DNA of 64,000 nt from NCBI GenBank assembly GCA_963693365.1, contig CAVNZM010000012.1, forward strand, positions 3,100,001 through 3,164,000, read 5' to 3'. Positions 37,358-59,903 of the stretch are shown here, one piece after another. Under the pieces are notes generated by a model. It had not been told where the DNA came from. It searched no databases and saw only the letters and a program-made list of their open reading frames with translations. How positions within the stretch are numbered: position 1 is the stretch's first letter; each line of letters starts with the position of its first letter. The translations under genes were made by a program, and so were the position numbers. This DNA comes from Amoebidium appalachense. Taxonomy: Eukaryota; Ichthyosporea.

Positions 37358-37388
<31 letters not shown>

Positions 37389-38075
37389 GGGGGGGGGGGG
37401 AGAGAGAGAGAGAGAGAGTTAAAAATCTGGATAACGGGGGGTGCACAAGGGGGTAGTGGTTGTAGTGGGTGGGGTGGGGGGTGGGGAGGGAGGGAGGGAG
37501 GGGGGGGGGGTCATTCCGAAAGTCCTAACAGTTGGGGAAGCTCAGGGGAGCCGGGAGGTGGGCGGGGGGGAGAGGGGGGGAGGGGAGGGGGGGAAGGAGG
37601 AAGGGTTGGGGGGCTAGGGGGAAGGAGAAGGAGGAGGAGGTGTTTGGGGGGTGGGGGGGGGGGTAGTATCATGAACCAATACAGGAACAGATAAGGGGGA
37701 AGGGGGAGAGGGGGGGGAGGGGGGGGGGGGGGGGGGGGTAATAACTTGGGGGTGGACAGCTTCCTGGGGTGGAGCAGGTAGTGGATGGGGGAAGGGGTAG
37801 CCCAGAGACTCCGAACCCTTGGGGGAGCCGGCCCCGGGAGGGGGGGCGGGGAGGGAAGGGGGGGGGGGGGGGGGGGGGGGGGGATGTATCCAATACAAGA
37901 ACACATTAGGGGGAAGCAGCGGAGGGGGAGGGGGGGGGGGGGGGGGGGTAGGTCTCCATGATTTGATAATAGCAACATGTTATGAGGGTGTGCTTTGTTG
38001 GCCATGAACACAAACCTCAAGCATTTCCACAAGCGCTTCAACATTTTTTCTATAAAATATTTTGGGGGAAGGTCA
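36990..38075 (-). other. Possible minus-strand exons among G runs
   Basis: Two stretches look coding on the minus strand: about 38045-38012 (acceptor TTTTATAG, reads KNVEALVEMLE, donor GTTTGT) and about 37250-37140 (after TTCAG, reads YAKQGWKPCPFPVWPSGITS and continues to EVYTLAAC). Runs of G (sense strand C) separate them. They may belong to one gene ending toward 37000; product not recognised. Confidence 0.3.
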
Positions 38076-38380
38076 AAAAAACAAACTTCAACGAGGAAAA
38101 ACAATAAGCTGGAAGGTACCAAATTCAAAAGGTTAAAACATATGCTATTTTGGTAGTAAAAAAAAAAAAAAAAAGACCCAGGCAAACTTGCACACGCCAC
38201 ACAACTGGGCGGCAAAAAAAAAAAAAAAGGAAACACGCTAGCTATGAAGGCGTGCTTGTACAAGCAATGTGGGAGGGCAGGAAGGCAAAACATAAATCAT
38301 CATAATATAAATATTCATTTGCACAGTCTTGCATGTTTGTGTTATGGCGTATCGTGCGGTCTCTTGCCAGCTTTATTTTG

Positions 38381-39352
38381 CTACTGGTGGCATTTCTGTA
38401 TGTGATATTTCAAGTGGGAATTCTGCGTAAACCTGCCACCACAGCTAGGGTGGGTGCAGGCATAGGGTTTCTCGCCCGTGTGTGTGCGTTGATGGACCAC
38501 CAGGTAACCCTTTTGAGCAAAAGACTTCTTGCAGCCTGGGTGGGGGCACACAAAAGGCTTTTCCCCCGTATGCACTCGCTGGTGTGTTCTTAAATTTTGT
38601 GCAGTAATGAACCTGGAGGCACAGCCTGCATAGGGGCAAGCATGCGGCTTTTCTCCCGTGTGAACTTTGAGGTGTCTGTGGAGGTGGGTTTTCTGAACGA
38701 ACTTCAGCCTGCAGTCTGGAAATGGGCAGGTAAAAGGCCGTTCCCCCGTGTGGGTTCGTTGGTGCTCCCTCATGTGCCCTCTCTTTGCCGCGGTATAGCC
38801 ACACCCGTAACTGCAAACATACTTTACCCCAGCACTCACACCAAAGTCACCCACCCTGCCTCTGCGTTTGTTTCCACCTCCCTCCCGCTTTTTCTTGATA
38901 CTTGCGGACGCTTTCTCCTCCACGATGTCATGCGTCATTTTCCTTCCTTTTCGCTTTGGTTTGCTTCTTTGTGAATCTTCCCGTAGCCTAAATGAGTGTG
39001 CGTGTTCTTGGACGGGTACCGTTACAGTACTGCCACCTAGCGCCTCGTGTTTGACTGCCGGCAGGAATTGTGGTCTGCGTTGGGGGGGTTGTACCGGGCT
39101 CATGTGGCCGAAGGAATGAGGCGCACATGTTGCATCACCCCCACACACCGGCTCCTGTTTGACCGAGGTTCTGAACTGTGGAATGCGTCTGAGAGGTTGG
39201 GCCGGAGGTTTGCCAAGGCATGGGTTAGTTTGCGTCATTGTTGCTTCTGGCTCGAGTTTTACGTGTACGTGGCGAACAGTGGTGGGTGGAAGGGGGGGGG
39301 GGTGAGGTGGTGGCCATAGTGGTTGCTTGGGCGGCACACGCACATAACGCAT
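38381..39352 (-). CDS. Five-finger C2H2 zinc-finger protein
   Basis: Intronless 323-residue protein, probably a nuclear DNA-binding regulator. Residues about 178-322 hold five C2H2 fingers joined by TGEKP/TGERP linkers. The first is a short C-x3-C type ([22 protein letters not shown]); the others are C-x4-C-x12-H-x3-H with HTGEKPH or HTGEKPF linkers, as in TFIIIA/ZIC-type proteins. The N-terminal half is Pro-rich and carries three sumoylation-type motifs, VKLE, VKQE and VKHE. The last two sit in a duplicated segment ([11 protein letters not shown] and [11 protein letters not shown]). A basic SKPKRKGRK is a likely nuclear signal. It is divergently arranged with the sirtuin gene. Specific orthology is not claimed. 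Confidence 0.93.
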   Translation of the reverse strand: MRYVRVPPKQPLWPPPHPPPLPPTTVRHVHVKLEPEATMTQTNPCLGKPPAQPLRRIPQFRTSVKQEPVCGGDATCAPHSFGHMSPVQPPQRRPQFLPAVKHEALGGSTVTVPVQEHAHSFRLREDSQRSKPKRKGRKMTHDIVEEKASASIKKKREGGGNKRRGRVGDFGVSAGVKYVCSYGCGYTAAKRGHMREHQRTHTGERPFTCPFPDCRLKFVQKTHLHRHLKVHTGEKPHACPYAGCASRFITAQNLRTHQRVHTGEKPFVCPHPGCKKSFAQKGYLVVHQRTHTGEKPYACTHPSCGGRFTQNSHLKYHIQKCHQ

Positions 39353-39868
39353 GTGTGTTAGCCTATATGAGGTTTATCTTGGTGCGGCTGTAGAGGTGCC
39401 TTTGTGTGTTTGGAAAACAACTAGCTACGTAGCATGCGCAAGGTAACTACTACGATCTACTACGATGTTACTGGTATTCAGCAGACGGTTAAAAAAAAAA
39501 AAGAAAGAAAGAAAACAAAAAGAAAAAGAACCTGGCCTTGCATATGCGGCCCAGCCTGTGGCCATGGCCTCGAGTGGCTCAGGATGGTGGCTCATGCGGA
39601 CGATAATCAAATTTCGAACCCTGTGTCTTATGCATATAGTACCCAATACTACCCATATATGGTAAAGAATAGATCTATTCGAAAAGCCACACAATCTGGC
39701 AGTTTCCGCCTTCTAGCTTGGTCTTTGAAAACACTGTTTGCTGTTTGTACCTAACTTGTTATGTAGCCTAATATTTCGAATCCCTGTTGAGATACACATA
39801 TGAACATCTCGACAGATATAACTGTCGTTTCGCTAACCAAACTGTTGCACCCTGTATAAGAATTCACG
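39353..39868. promoter_or_regulatory. Divergent intergenic promoter region
   Basis: 516 bp between the ATGs of the zinc-finger gene (minus) and the sirtuin gene (plus). It must carry both promoters unless either gene has a distant upstream exon. No TATA box or clear factor site was identified. Confidence 0.5.
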
Positions 39869-50457
<10,589 letters not shown>

Positions 50458-50554
50458 GTATGTGCAGTCCTATGATATTGCCTGCCCCCCCTCCTCACCC
50501 CCCCACTCTCCGGGCCCAAACACTGGCACACAACACTGTACACACACACACATT

Positions 50555-50990
<436 letters not shown>

Positions 50991-51229
50991 AAGGTGGAAA
51001 TGGTAGTTGCAGTGTATGGACGCAAGGGTGGGCAGAGACGTGCCATTATGTGTGGTGCTGGTGTGTGTGTGTGTCCGTGGGCATGCCTGTGCATGTGTTC
51101 ATCTGTGTACCTCTGTCTGTGTCCGAGGTGTGGTTACAAGACTGCACAAACTTTGAACTTTGCACGTGCACAGGTTTGGGGGGCACCGTAAATGTGTTCA
51201 CATTCTATTGGTTTTATATTCAATAGTAC

Positions 51230-51334
51230 CCCGATAAGCTTGTGACTGTGACCTTACGCAAGCTACGATGACTCGGACATTCCGATACCAAATGATTGAG
51301 TGGTGCGAAGACCGAGTTTGTGATTAGATAGTGT

Positions 51335-51365
<31 letters not shown>

Positions 51366-53480
51366 TGACTGAGTCTCAGGCTTTTCAGTTTAACGATCTC
51401 TATGACGGAGGGACCACTAATTGTTATATCGATTTTGGAGCCTGTCAGAGGGAAAGTAGGTGATCGTAAAACACTGGCACTGCCAAAGCGCTTACAGCAC
51501 TGACTGATCATAGCCTACGGTCTTATGTACCCTAAGACTGCCCGGCGGGTGTGACATACTAACACGGTCTTGGCTTTTTCTGATCTGAGACTGTGTGGTC
51601 GTGGGTTGTGGTTGCAGGCTGCGAGGGACTAAGAAGGCTAAGTACACGTGACCTGCCTGCCAAGAACCGTGACTTGCACTCTACTAGTACTACATAAATA
51701 TGTATGCATAGCTAATAAGTATAGAGTTAAACGATACAGTAACTCAATTTGAAAGCCATAGATAGACTAAGTACTGAGGCTGCTAGCTACTATTAGTACT
51801 AGTGAGTGTCAGTACGTCTGTTGGCCGCCCCATGTGCGGGTCCACGTACGTGGCACTCAAGCTTGGCTAAATGGCCACTCCAGCAGCTAGCACCGGTTTG
51901 CCACGGTGTGCACGTGTAGTACGTAGATATTCGATGATGACCATGACGGGGAACCGTTGTCTTGATGTGTGTTAGCTTACGGCTCTCGGTGCAACACTAG
52001 CTATAACGTAGTTAGAACTAATAAAATAGTATACCTGATCATCGAGCCGAAATTCCATGTTGAACGCAAACCGTTTGCCACATGCAAGGTATGCAACTTG
52101 CATGTGCCCGAGGGGACTCTGACTCAACATATGTGCATCTATCTGCCCTGGTGGCAGACAGCACGCGCCGCCCGTTCGGCTGAATTTCAATGCCACGATT
52201 GCTCAGGCCGGGCCCGGGAACCAAGGAGGTAGGTCTATACGAAGGAAGCCCTAGGTATAGGGAGATCGGATGATAACCGGCTAAAAAAATACAATAATTG
52301 ATAATAATTTACAAAAATAAAAAACATAAACCCAATAACCATAACCCTATGTGTGTCTGGGCCCTAAATGGGGGGGGCTGCCGCCCCCCCAACCCCCCGC
52401 TAAAGGGGCCTGACGGCCCCTTTATGTCGCTTGGGGATCGAATCGTTCTCCCCTGATTTTACGTCATCGGATCGTGTTTTGTCCAATCAGGTGCGCGGGG
52501 ACTTCCGGCGTATGGACTTGGGTGGGAACCAAGTGACTCGGTGCCAGAGATGACCACCGCCAGCTATGCATATAACGGGACAGGCACGCGGCGCATGCAT
52601 ATCAACGGAGTCCGGACTGGTTTGCAACATGTACATGTTGCCAAAACCTGCCAAAACCACAGTAAATCGTGATGGTAGCCATGTACCTACTATCTATAGA
52701 CGTACTGTAATATGGTTTCATAACTGAGCTTGCCCAATCATGAGACCCTACAGGTATTGCGGTCACAGTTGGCCCACCGGGTCACACCTGGCGTTTTCGC
52801 AAATGCGGGACCACCTCGAACCCCCTCAGTTAGGGCCTGATATTTTATGGTTCTATACTTGCTTTCTTCACAGGATGTCATGCAATAAATTGTGTTTGGT
52901 TAACGTTAGGCTAGCTAGGTGACAACAACTTGAACATGAGTTTTGCGATATATAAATATTATTATACGGTACTTCTAGAATGGTGACGTCCCCTGCAGCT
53001 GTGCAGCGCTAGCAGTGCACAATGTCACTAATACTGTGGCTCTAGTTTGGGCCACCAGCTGAAAAACAGTATTATATACAAACGGTTGGAGACTTTCTTT
53101 GGGGGGTTTTCAAGGGCACTTTGTGGCCCTTCTCATCAACCAGCACAAGCTCGCTGTTTCACGTAAATTGCTCACGTTCACTCGCCGAGGATCCATGGCA
53201 CCCGCATCCACGTCACTCGTGTAACAGATCTGCCAATTGCAAGTCCTAATATGCATATACGCACCAGCAGATGATCTGCATCTATCCGACAAATGACATG
53301 GTTCACATGCACTGTCTTATGAGCTTATGTTGTTCATGAGCCCGTAAATATGTGTTATTATTGATGATAGATAAATAACAGCCAAAGCCTGTCAGTGGGC
53401 CGTCACCGTGCATCCACTTATGTAGTGCCCCCGGATCTATAGATGAGACTTTCTTTGTTTGGGAATTCGAGAAAGTTATG
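51230..53480. other. Unique-sequence island, no recognised gene
   Basis: AT-balanced sequence with few repeats (one G run at 51334-51363). An open stretch at 52046-52232 (plus) reads CKVCNLHVPEGTLTQHMC, zinc-finger-like but with an incomplete ligand set; another at 52755-52840 begins after CCCTACAG. Neither could be joined to other exons. Two strong hairpins lie at 52371-52423. Confidence 0.4.
52371..52423. repeat. Two adjacent perfect GC-rich hairpins
   Basis: First: GGGGGGGC / TGCC loop / GCCCCCCC (52371-52390). Second: AAAGGGGCC / TGAC loop / GGCCCCTTT (52402-52423). Eleven bases separate them. Confidence 0.95.
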
Positions 53481-53756
53481 AACTAAGATAACGGGTGCTG
53501 TCTAGACCAATCACGTGATAGATTGGAACAATATTGGCATTTCCGCAGAGCCAACCAAAAGCGCCTATGGCACTATTCTGCATACCTGGATCCAAAAACC
53601 TGCCAGAAAAAAGAAAAAAGAAAGGGAAAAAAATAAATAAAAAGAAATAAAAGGACATGGTTGAACTGTTATATTCATACTCATAAAGCTCCAAAGTGGA
53701 TACTATGTGGCCATCTAACCCACTCGGTGAATATTCTTGCTTAGAATCCCCTGTCC

Positions 53757-53799
<43 letters not shown>

Positions 53800-54208
53800 A
53801 AAAAAAAAAAAAAAAAACACAACCACTACCACATCGACTCCAAATCAAACGTCACCTCCTCCTCGCCTCCACCCGGATACACACTCATAGAATGCAACCT
53901 GCCTAATAATTATTAAATTCTAGGGAGACCACCCAGTGTGTGTGGTGGGGCACCGTACCTCGGCTGAAAATTTTGGAAACGAAAGAAGTCTAGCCCCGGG
54001 CTGTCGGCGTGGCATCTGGAGTGGGAGGCGGAGGAGGAGGGGGGGGGGGGGTTCACGTCGGGAAAAACCCTTAGCAAAGGGAAAATATTCAGTGTTAATT
54101 AGTTAGATATGTTTATTTCACCCCCACCCCCAAACGCCCTACCTACCCACTCCCCCCTCCCCTCCGCTCCCCCCCTCCCCCTCCCCCCCCCACCCACCCA
54201 CCCCAGCT

Positions 54209-54242
<34 letters not shown>

Positions 54243-54465
54243 ATCCCCTGAAACCCCCTTTGCCCTTTCTAGTTACCTCTCAAACGGTTCGTTGTGTCCT
54301 GTTCCCTACCTCATTCTCAGCCCCAATGGCTCTTGTCGTTACCCACCCAGACAAAGCCCACACCCTTCTGTTTTCCTAACCGTGCACCTCATGTATTTGT
54401 GCCTTCCCCCCCCCCCCCCCCTCCCCCCCCTCCCCGGGGGGCCTCCCCGTGACACACACAGAGAA

Positions 54466-54517
<52 letters not shown>

Positions 54518-55394
54518 CACCACCACCACCATCTCCTTCCCACCCTCGTCCACCCTGGCACCATAGCTCTTGTCGTATCTTGTCAGCCGTGACCCCCCTC
54601 TTCTCCTCCCCCCTCCTCCCCTCCCCTCCGGAGTCTCCCCCCCCCCCCCCCCCCCCCCCCTCCCTCCCCCCTCCCTCCCCCCTTCCCTACCCATCCGCCC
54701 TCACCGATTAGTTCTGTATTTCTGTGTGCGGAAAGGAGATGGGTTTGTGCGTGTTTGGGGAGAGGGACCCCTCATTGGACCCCCTCTCTCTCCCCCCACT
54801 CCCGGCCCCCTCCCTCCCCCTCCCTCTTTCCCCCCATATGCATACATGCACAGCACGCCACCCATCTACCATCACCCACCCCTCGTTGCAGGAATCAGCT
54901 TCCATATGTGAAATTGGGGGTGTTGGGGATGTCTTTCCTGGGGATGGCCCAATTAAGGGTGGTAGTGGACTGGGGGTAGCGGTTGTGTGTGTGTGTGTGG
55001 GGAAGGTGGGGGGAGGGGGGAGGGGGGAAGGGGGAGAGGGGGAGGAGGGCGAGGGGGGGGAGGGGGGGGGGGGGAGCAGCAAATCACTCGTTCCCTCACT
55101 CCTCCGATTTCGCCAAAAAAAATATCCATATATCCCAAACTCCCCCCCCCCCCCCCCCCCCAAAAAAAAAAAAAAAAAAAGTCCTTCCTCCCTTCTTCCC
55201 ATCCTTCCCCTGCCCTTTCACACACACGCACACACTGCACACACACAACCCCTCTCAATGCAGTAACCTACTCCAACCAGCTTTCACAGTGCTCCATTCA
55301 CCTTCGGCTCCCTGGCCCATTTTCCCTGTCTCCTGGAGGGGAAGAGATTCAGGGGCCGGGGGGGGGGGTGGGGGGGGGGGGGGGGGGGGAAGGG

Positions 55395-55431
<37 letters not shown>

Positions 55432-55512
55432 GAAGGGGAAGGGAGGCGTTTGAACCTTTGGAGAGTCTGAAGGGACAAAATTTGAATTTGTTGAGTATCA
55501 GGAAATTGCACC

Positions 55513-55552
<40 letters not shown>

Positions 55553-55610
55553 GCTTGTAAGGGGTCATAGTAAAGACGGGTGTGAAAGGAACTTGTGGCC
55601 ACTCTGCTGC
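53480..55610. other. Low-complexity region with weak exon traces
   Basis: C run/A run at 53758-53817 and 55141-55180; (CA)n at 54212-54241 and 54473-54515; G runs near 55360-55430 and 55516-55550. Possible plus-strand exons: 54272-54350 (after CTTTCTAG, YLSNGSLCPVPYLILS), 54893-54970 (after GTTGCAG, ESASICEIGGVGDVFPGDGP) and 55264-55350 (after ATGCAG). On the minus strand about 53600-53480 reads QNSAIGAFGWLCGNANIVPI. No product recognised. Confidence 0.3.
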
Positions 55611-55613
55611 CAA

Positions 55614-55985
55614 CACGGAGGGATAGACCACTTAAAAACATGGAGGGATAGACAACTTAAAAACACGGAGGGATAGACCACTTAAAAACATGGAGGGATA
55701 GATCAAAAAAAAACACGGAGCCGGGATAGATCAATAAAAAACACGGAGAGATAGACCAATAGAAAACACGGAGGGATAGATCAATAAAAAACATGCAGGA
55801 TAGATCAATGAAAGACACGGAGAGATAGATCAATAAAAAACACGGAGGGGTAGACCCCTTTTAAAGCACGGAGGGATGGATCAATAGAAAACACGGAGGG
55901 GTAGACCCCTTAAATAAAGGGAGGGGTTGACCCCTTAAAAACACGGAGGGATAGTCAATTAAAAACACAGAGGGATAGACCCCCC
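55614..55985. repeat. Degenerate minisatellite, period about 28-30 bp
   Basis: About 13 units built on 'cacggagggatagaccactt' followed by an A-rich spacer; the units differ by substitutions and short length changes. Confidence 0.93.
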
Positions 55986-56259
55986 GTTCCCCCTCCTCCA
56001 CCGTTATTGAGTTTGACACCAGGGTTGGGTGGAACACTGTAATCATTGAAACCTATGTTATATAACTGTGTAATACAGCCCCCCCCCCCCCTCCCCCCCC
56101 CCCCCCCCTTCAAAAAAAAAAAACAAAAAAAAAACATGTGGGGGCCACCGGGACTCGGATGTGGCTAATTCTAATATAATAACGCCCTCCACGATATCCA
56201 AAGATAGCCGTCGACCATAGATTAGCCGTTCTCGTCTTTTTTGTTACGGTAGCCAGGAA

Positions 56260-56298
56260 GTGAATCCCCCCCCCCCCCCTCCCCCCTCCCCTCCCCCC

Positions 56299-56330
<32 letters not shown>
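56260..56330. repeat. C-run block and flanking sequence
   Basis: C runs with T interruptions. 55986-56260 and 56340-56580 are short unique segments with no convincing exon. A C run of about 40 lies at 56461-56500. Confidence 0.85.
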
Positions 56331-56460
56331 ACCCACCCAAAAAAAAAAAGGCTCTAATCCCTCCGGCCCTCCCATTAATACTATTTGCCCCACGGTGACC
56401 CTCCTCCAGCCTGCCCCTTCAACCCCGGCCGTCTCCCGGTCGAATTGCATGGGTGGCTCT

Positions 56461-56501
<41 letters not shown>

Positions 56502-56595
56502 CCGCACCCCAACCCCCTCTCCCCCCTCGCACCCAAGATTCCGAGTTCGGAGGGACCCGCAATTCCGAATGGGTGGTGGATCCGAATCCCCAGCA

Positions 56596-57020
<425 letters not shown>

Positions 57021-57774
57021 CCCCCCCCCCCTCCCCCTGGACTAGGCCTCCCCCCCCCCCCCCCCCCAAACCCTCCCCCCCACCCCAATCCCCCTCCCCC
57101 TCCCCCCCTCCCCCCCCCCCCCCCCCCCCCCCCCCCCCTTCCGGGCCTCTGCTCCCCATGATCGATATCGATATCGATGTGGTGCACGTGGGTTAGTATT
57201 TGACATGGCATCTGCGCATATGATCGATCCAGGCGGTACCACACGAACATGGTCAGTTTGATCACACATGTGTTACTTACCAATCATCAGCCCGACACAC
57301 ACGAGGCTGCGCTGCCCCCCATTGCACGTGCCCTTTACTGTGTGCATGACGTCCGGCACATGCACAGTGCACACGCGTGACCGTGGCTGTGCTTTCCTAG
57401 TCGCTTTCGCAGCTTTGATCAAAGAAAGTTGACGTCGGGCCCTGGCCGGCCCGGCCGCGGGGCCTTGTGGCCATGAGGCGAGCGCTGGCGCCCGGCGGCC
57501 CGCGCGTGGAGCCTGACATCGGGTGCCGTATTCCTATTGGATTATCCGGAAAAACTAACCATATTAGGTAAGTGCGCAATTTGGCAAGCCAATCAAAGCA
57601 CGAAAGCTTTCTTTCGGAATGAGCCACGCTGAACAAAAACAAACCCCGCAAAGCCGGACTCCAGCCTTCTGATATGGTACCCGGGCCCCTTCCCTGGCCG
57701 GGCCCATCGCCACCCCGACGAGCCTGTCGGCCATAAAATGAGGTGTCGATTTCCATCCCGTCAGGGCTCGTCGC

Positions 57775-57897
57775 CAGTTAACGCTGATTGGCTAACAGTT
57801 TTGGCGCGCTTAACATTGATTGGCTGTTTTTGGCGGCAGAGTTCACGCAGCCTTCATAAAGCAGCGACGCTGGCGGTTGAGGTCAGTTTGCATCGCC
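57775..57897 (+). promoter_or_regulatory. Promoter with two inverted CCAAT boxes and E2F-like sites
   Basis: GATTGGCT occurs at 57785 and 57819, and TTTTGGCGCG (E2F consensus TTTSSCGC) and TTTTTGGCGGC lie next to them. The start codon of the downstream gene is at 57928. CCAAT plus E2F is the usual layout of S-phase or cell-cycle promoters. No TATA box. The segment exists once, before the first repeat unit only. Confidence 0.6.
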
Positions 57898-59144
57898 CGT
57901 TTTTCCAAATAACACGACACCGCAAACATGAGTCAGCCTCAGTACACTGCACCCCAGCTTCGTGCCATTATTACGAGCGCAGCTGGGTATGACGGTTGGG
58001 TGGAGGAGCTGGCCCGTCTGGCTCGTGACCATGGCCTCTTTGACGGTCTGGTGGAAGAGAATGGGCTCCCCCGGCGTGCTAGGTTGGAGGGGTGGCACAA
58101 CGAGCTTCAAACCTACACTAATGAGCAGCGCTTGAACTTGAACGAGTCCCTCAGGAAGGTACGAGGAATGTTATAGCAGGACCCAGCCCCTCCCCCCCTT
58201 TTTTCTCCATTGAGGCCCCCCCCCCCCACCCTTCCCCTATCCCCCCTTCCCCCCCCCTTCCCCCATTACACACACACCCCGTTCTTTATGGGTTTTCTGT
58301 TTGAATGTTTTTTTCGTTTTTGGTTTTGGCTTTATTGCTCCTTTGTTTCTCACTTTTTTTTAACTCTACTCAACTACAACACGCACGACAAACAGGTGCT
58401 GCATGTCCCGTTTCCCATCGTTCCACCCTTTTGTACCTTGGCCCCCTTTCCCCCTCCTCCCCCTCCCCCCTTTTTCTACCTTTTTGACACACCCTCCCTT
58501 CGTCCGTCCCTCCCCACCCTCTCGTTCCCCTTCCCAAACAACTCCTACCCCACCCAACCCTTACAGCTTCCAACTTCCACCACTTTATTGACTCATCGAT
58601 ACTTTCTGCACAGGTTTTCGAGCATTTCTTGAACACACAGACGGAGGATGAGCCAGACGTTGTTCGGAGAATTCGACAGCTGTCTTGGTCTGAGATTCTG
58701 AGGCAGCTGGAGGCTTCTGCCCCCGAGGAACACAACGGGGGGTCTTTCATACCCGACCACTACCAGCTGGGTTGCATCGTCAAGGTTATCCTCGACAAAC
58801 GTAAGTAACTGCTGTTCTATCTGCAAATGCTTACCAGGTCCGACAGCCACGGTGTTTACATCAAAAGGAGTTGTTTTCAAAATCTATATGGGAGAGAAAA
58901 GGGGGGAGGGGAACGGGCTGGGCAGGCATTGAGGGGGGTGTCGGGGGGGGGGGGGGGGGGGATCTTGAGGGGGGGGGGGGGTTTCCTTTTTTTTTTTTTT
59001 GTGTGTTTTTGGTGTGTGTGTTTGTGTGTGTGGGCGGGGGGGGGGGGGGAGGGGGGGGGGGGGGGGGGAGGAGGAATACCTATGTCACGGTGTCGAGGTT
59101 GCCATGTTTGCTGAGTGGCTTTATTTTGGAGAAGAAATACGGGG

Positions 59145-59175
<31 letters not shown>

Positions 59176-59903
59176 TTGGTTTGTAAGTTTATGTGTGTGT
59201 GCAATTGATGGGGAGAGGGGTATGGAGTTTTGGTGGCTGGAAGATGGAGAGAGGATAGAGAGAAGAGAGGCTAGAGAAAGCTCGCGCGCGCGTGTGTGTG
59301 TATGTCGTATGTATGGCTCACATTCTGATCCATTTCTGTTACCGTTATCCTGTGTGACTGTTGCTTTTGTCTCCCCCCCCCCCCCCCCCCCATCTCCTCC
59401 TTCCCCCCTCCTCCCCTCCCCCCTCCCTCCCTCCCCTCCCCTCCCCTCCCCTCCCCTCCCCTCCCCACCCAACACACACACACACACACACACTCACACT
59501 CACACTCACACTCACGCTGCACACTGCACACTGCACACAACACACACAGAATCCCCACTCAAGTGCTTTCTTTGCATTTCCCTTCGTTGAATGCTTGTTT
59601 CTTAAACAACTACTTAGGTCTTGCTCAATGACAGCGTGACACCACAGACTGCATAATTCACACCCACATGCATGCACACACAGAGTCACTTCTAACAGTG
59701 TGCCCATACAGAAAAAGGAGGGCGGCCAATACACCGATGTCGCAGCTAGAACGTGCCTTCTTAATGCCGTGCATGAATACAATGATCTGCTTCGCAAACA
59801 CCCCAGCAAGTCCAAAGAGGGTGCCATCTGCCCAGACGATGCCCCTTTCCTTGAAGTCCAGTTCGTTAAGACTGTGAAGGACTCGTTCATCAAGCCGGGC
59901 AGG
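57897..59903 (+). repeat. Tandem segmental repeat, unit 1 (2,007 bp)
   Basis: Begins 'ccgtttttccaaataacacg', 31 bp before the ATG, and ends in exon 3 at '...aagccgggcagg', where it joins directly to unit 2. Differences between units are mostly homopolymer lengths. Confidence 0.97.
57928..59903 (+). pseudogene. Truncated gene copy 1 (exons 1, 2 and part of 3)
   Basis: Exon 1 57928-58158 (MSQPQYTAPQLRAIITSAAG..., ends LNESLRK), exon 2 58614-58800 (VFEHFLNTQTEDEPDVVRRI..., ends VILDK), exon 3 from about 59686 or 59712. Exon 1/2 are joined by GT-AG in phase 0. Exon 2 ends at a perfect GTAAGT in phase 1, which fits an acceptor CAGAG at 59681-59685; the stronger-looking CCATACAG at 59711 would break the frame. 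Exon 3 reads KKEGGQYTDVAARTCLLNAV and then VKTVKDSFIKPGR, where the repeat junction shifts it into out-of-frame sequence that stops at 59999. This copy has the promoter but not the true 3' end. No protein family recognised; helical, acidic, without membrane segments. Confidence 0.7.

Noticed and set aside
57397-57756. 119-codon minus-strand frame
   Set aside because: Overlaps the CCAAT/E2F promoter region and shows no domain; likely chance in GC-richer sequence.
59080-59150. Possible extra exon between exons 2 and 3 of the triplicated gene, which would fix the phase
   Set aside because: It is preceded by a G run with no usable acceptor; the CAGAG acceptor at 59681-59685 restores phase more simply.
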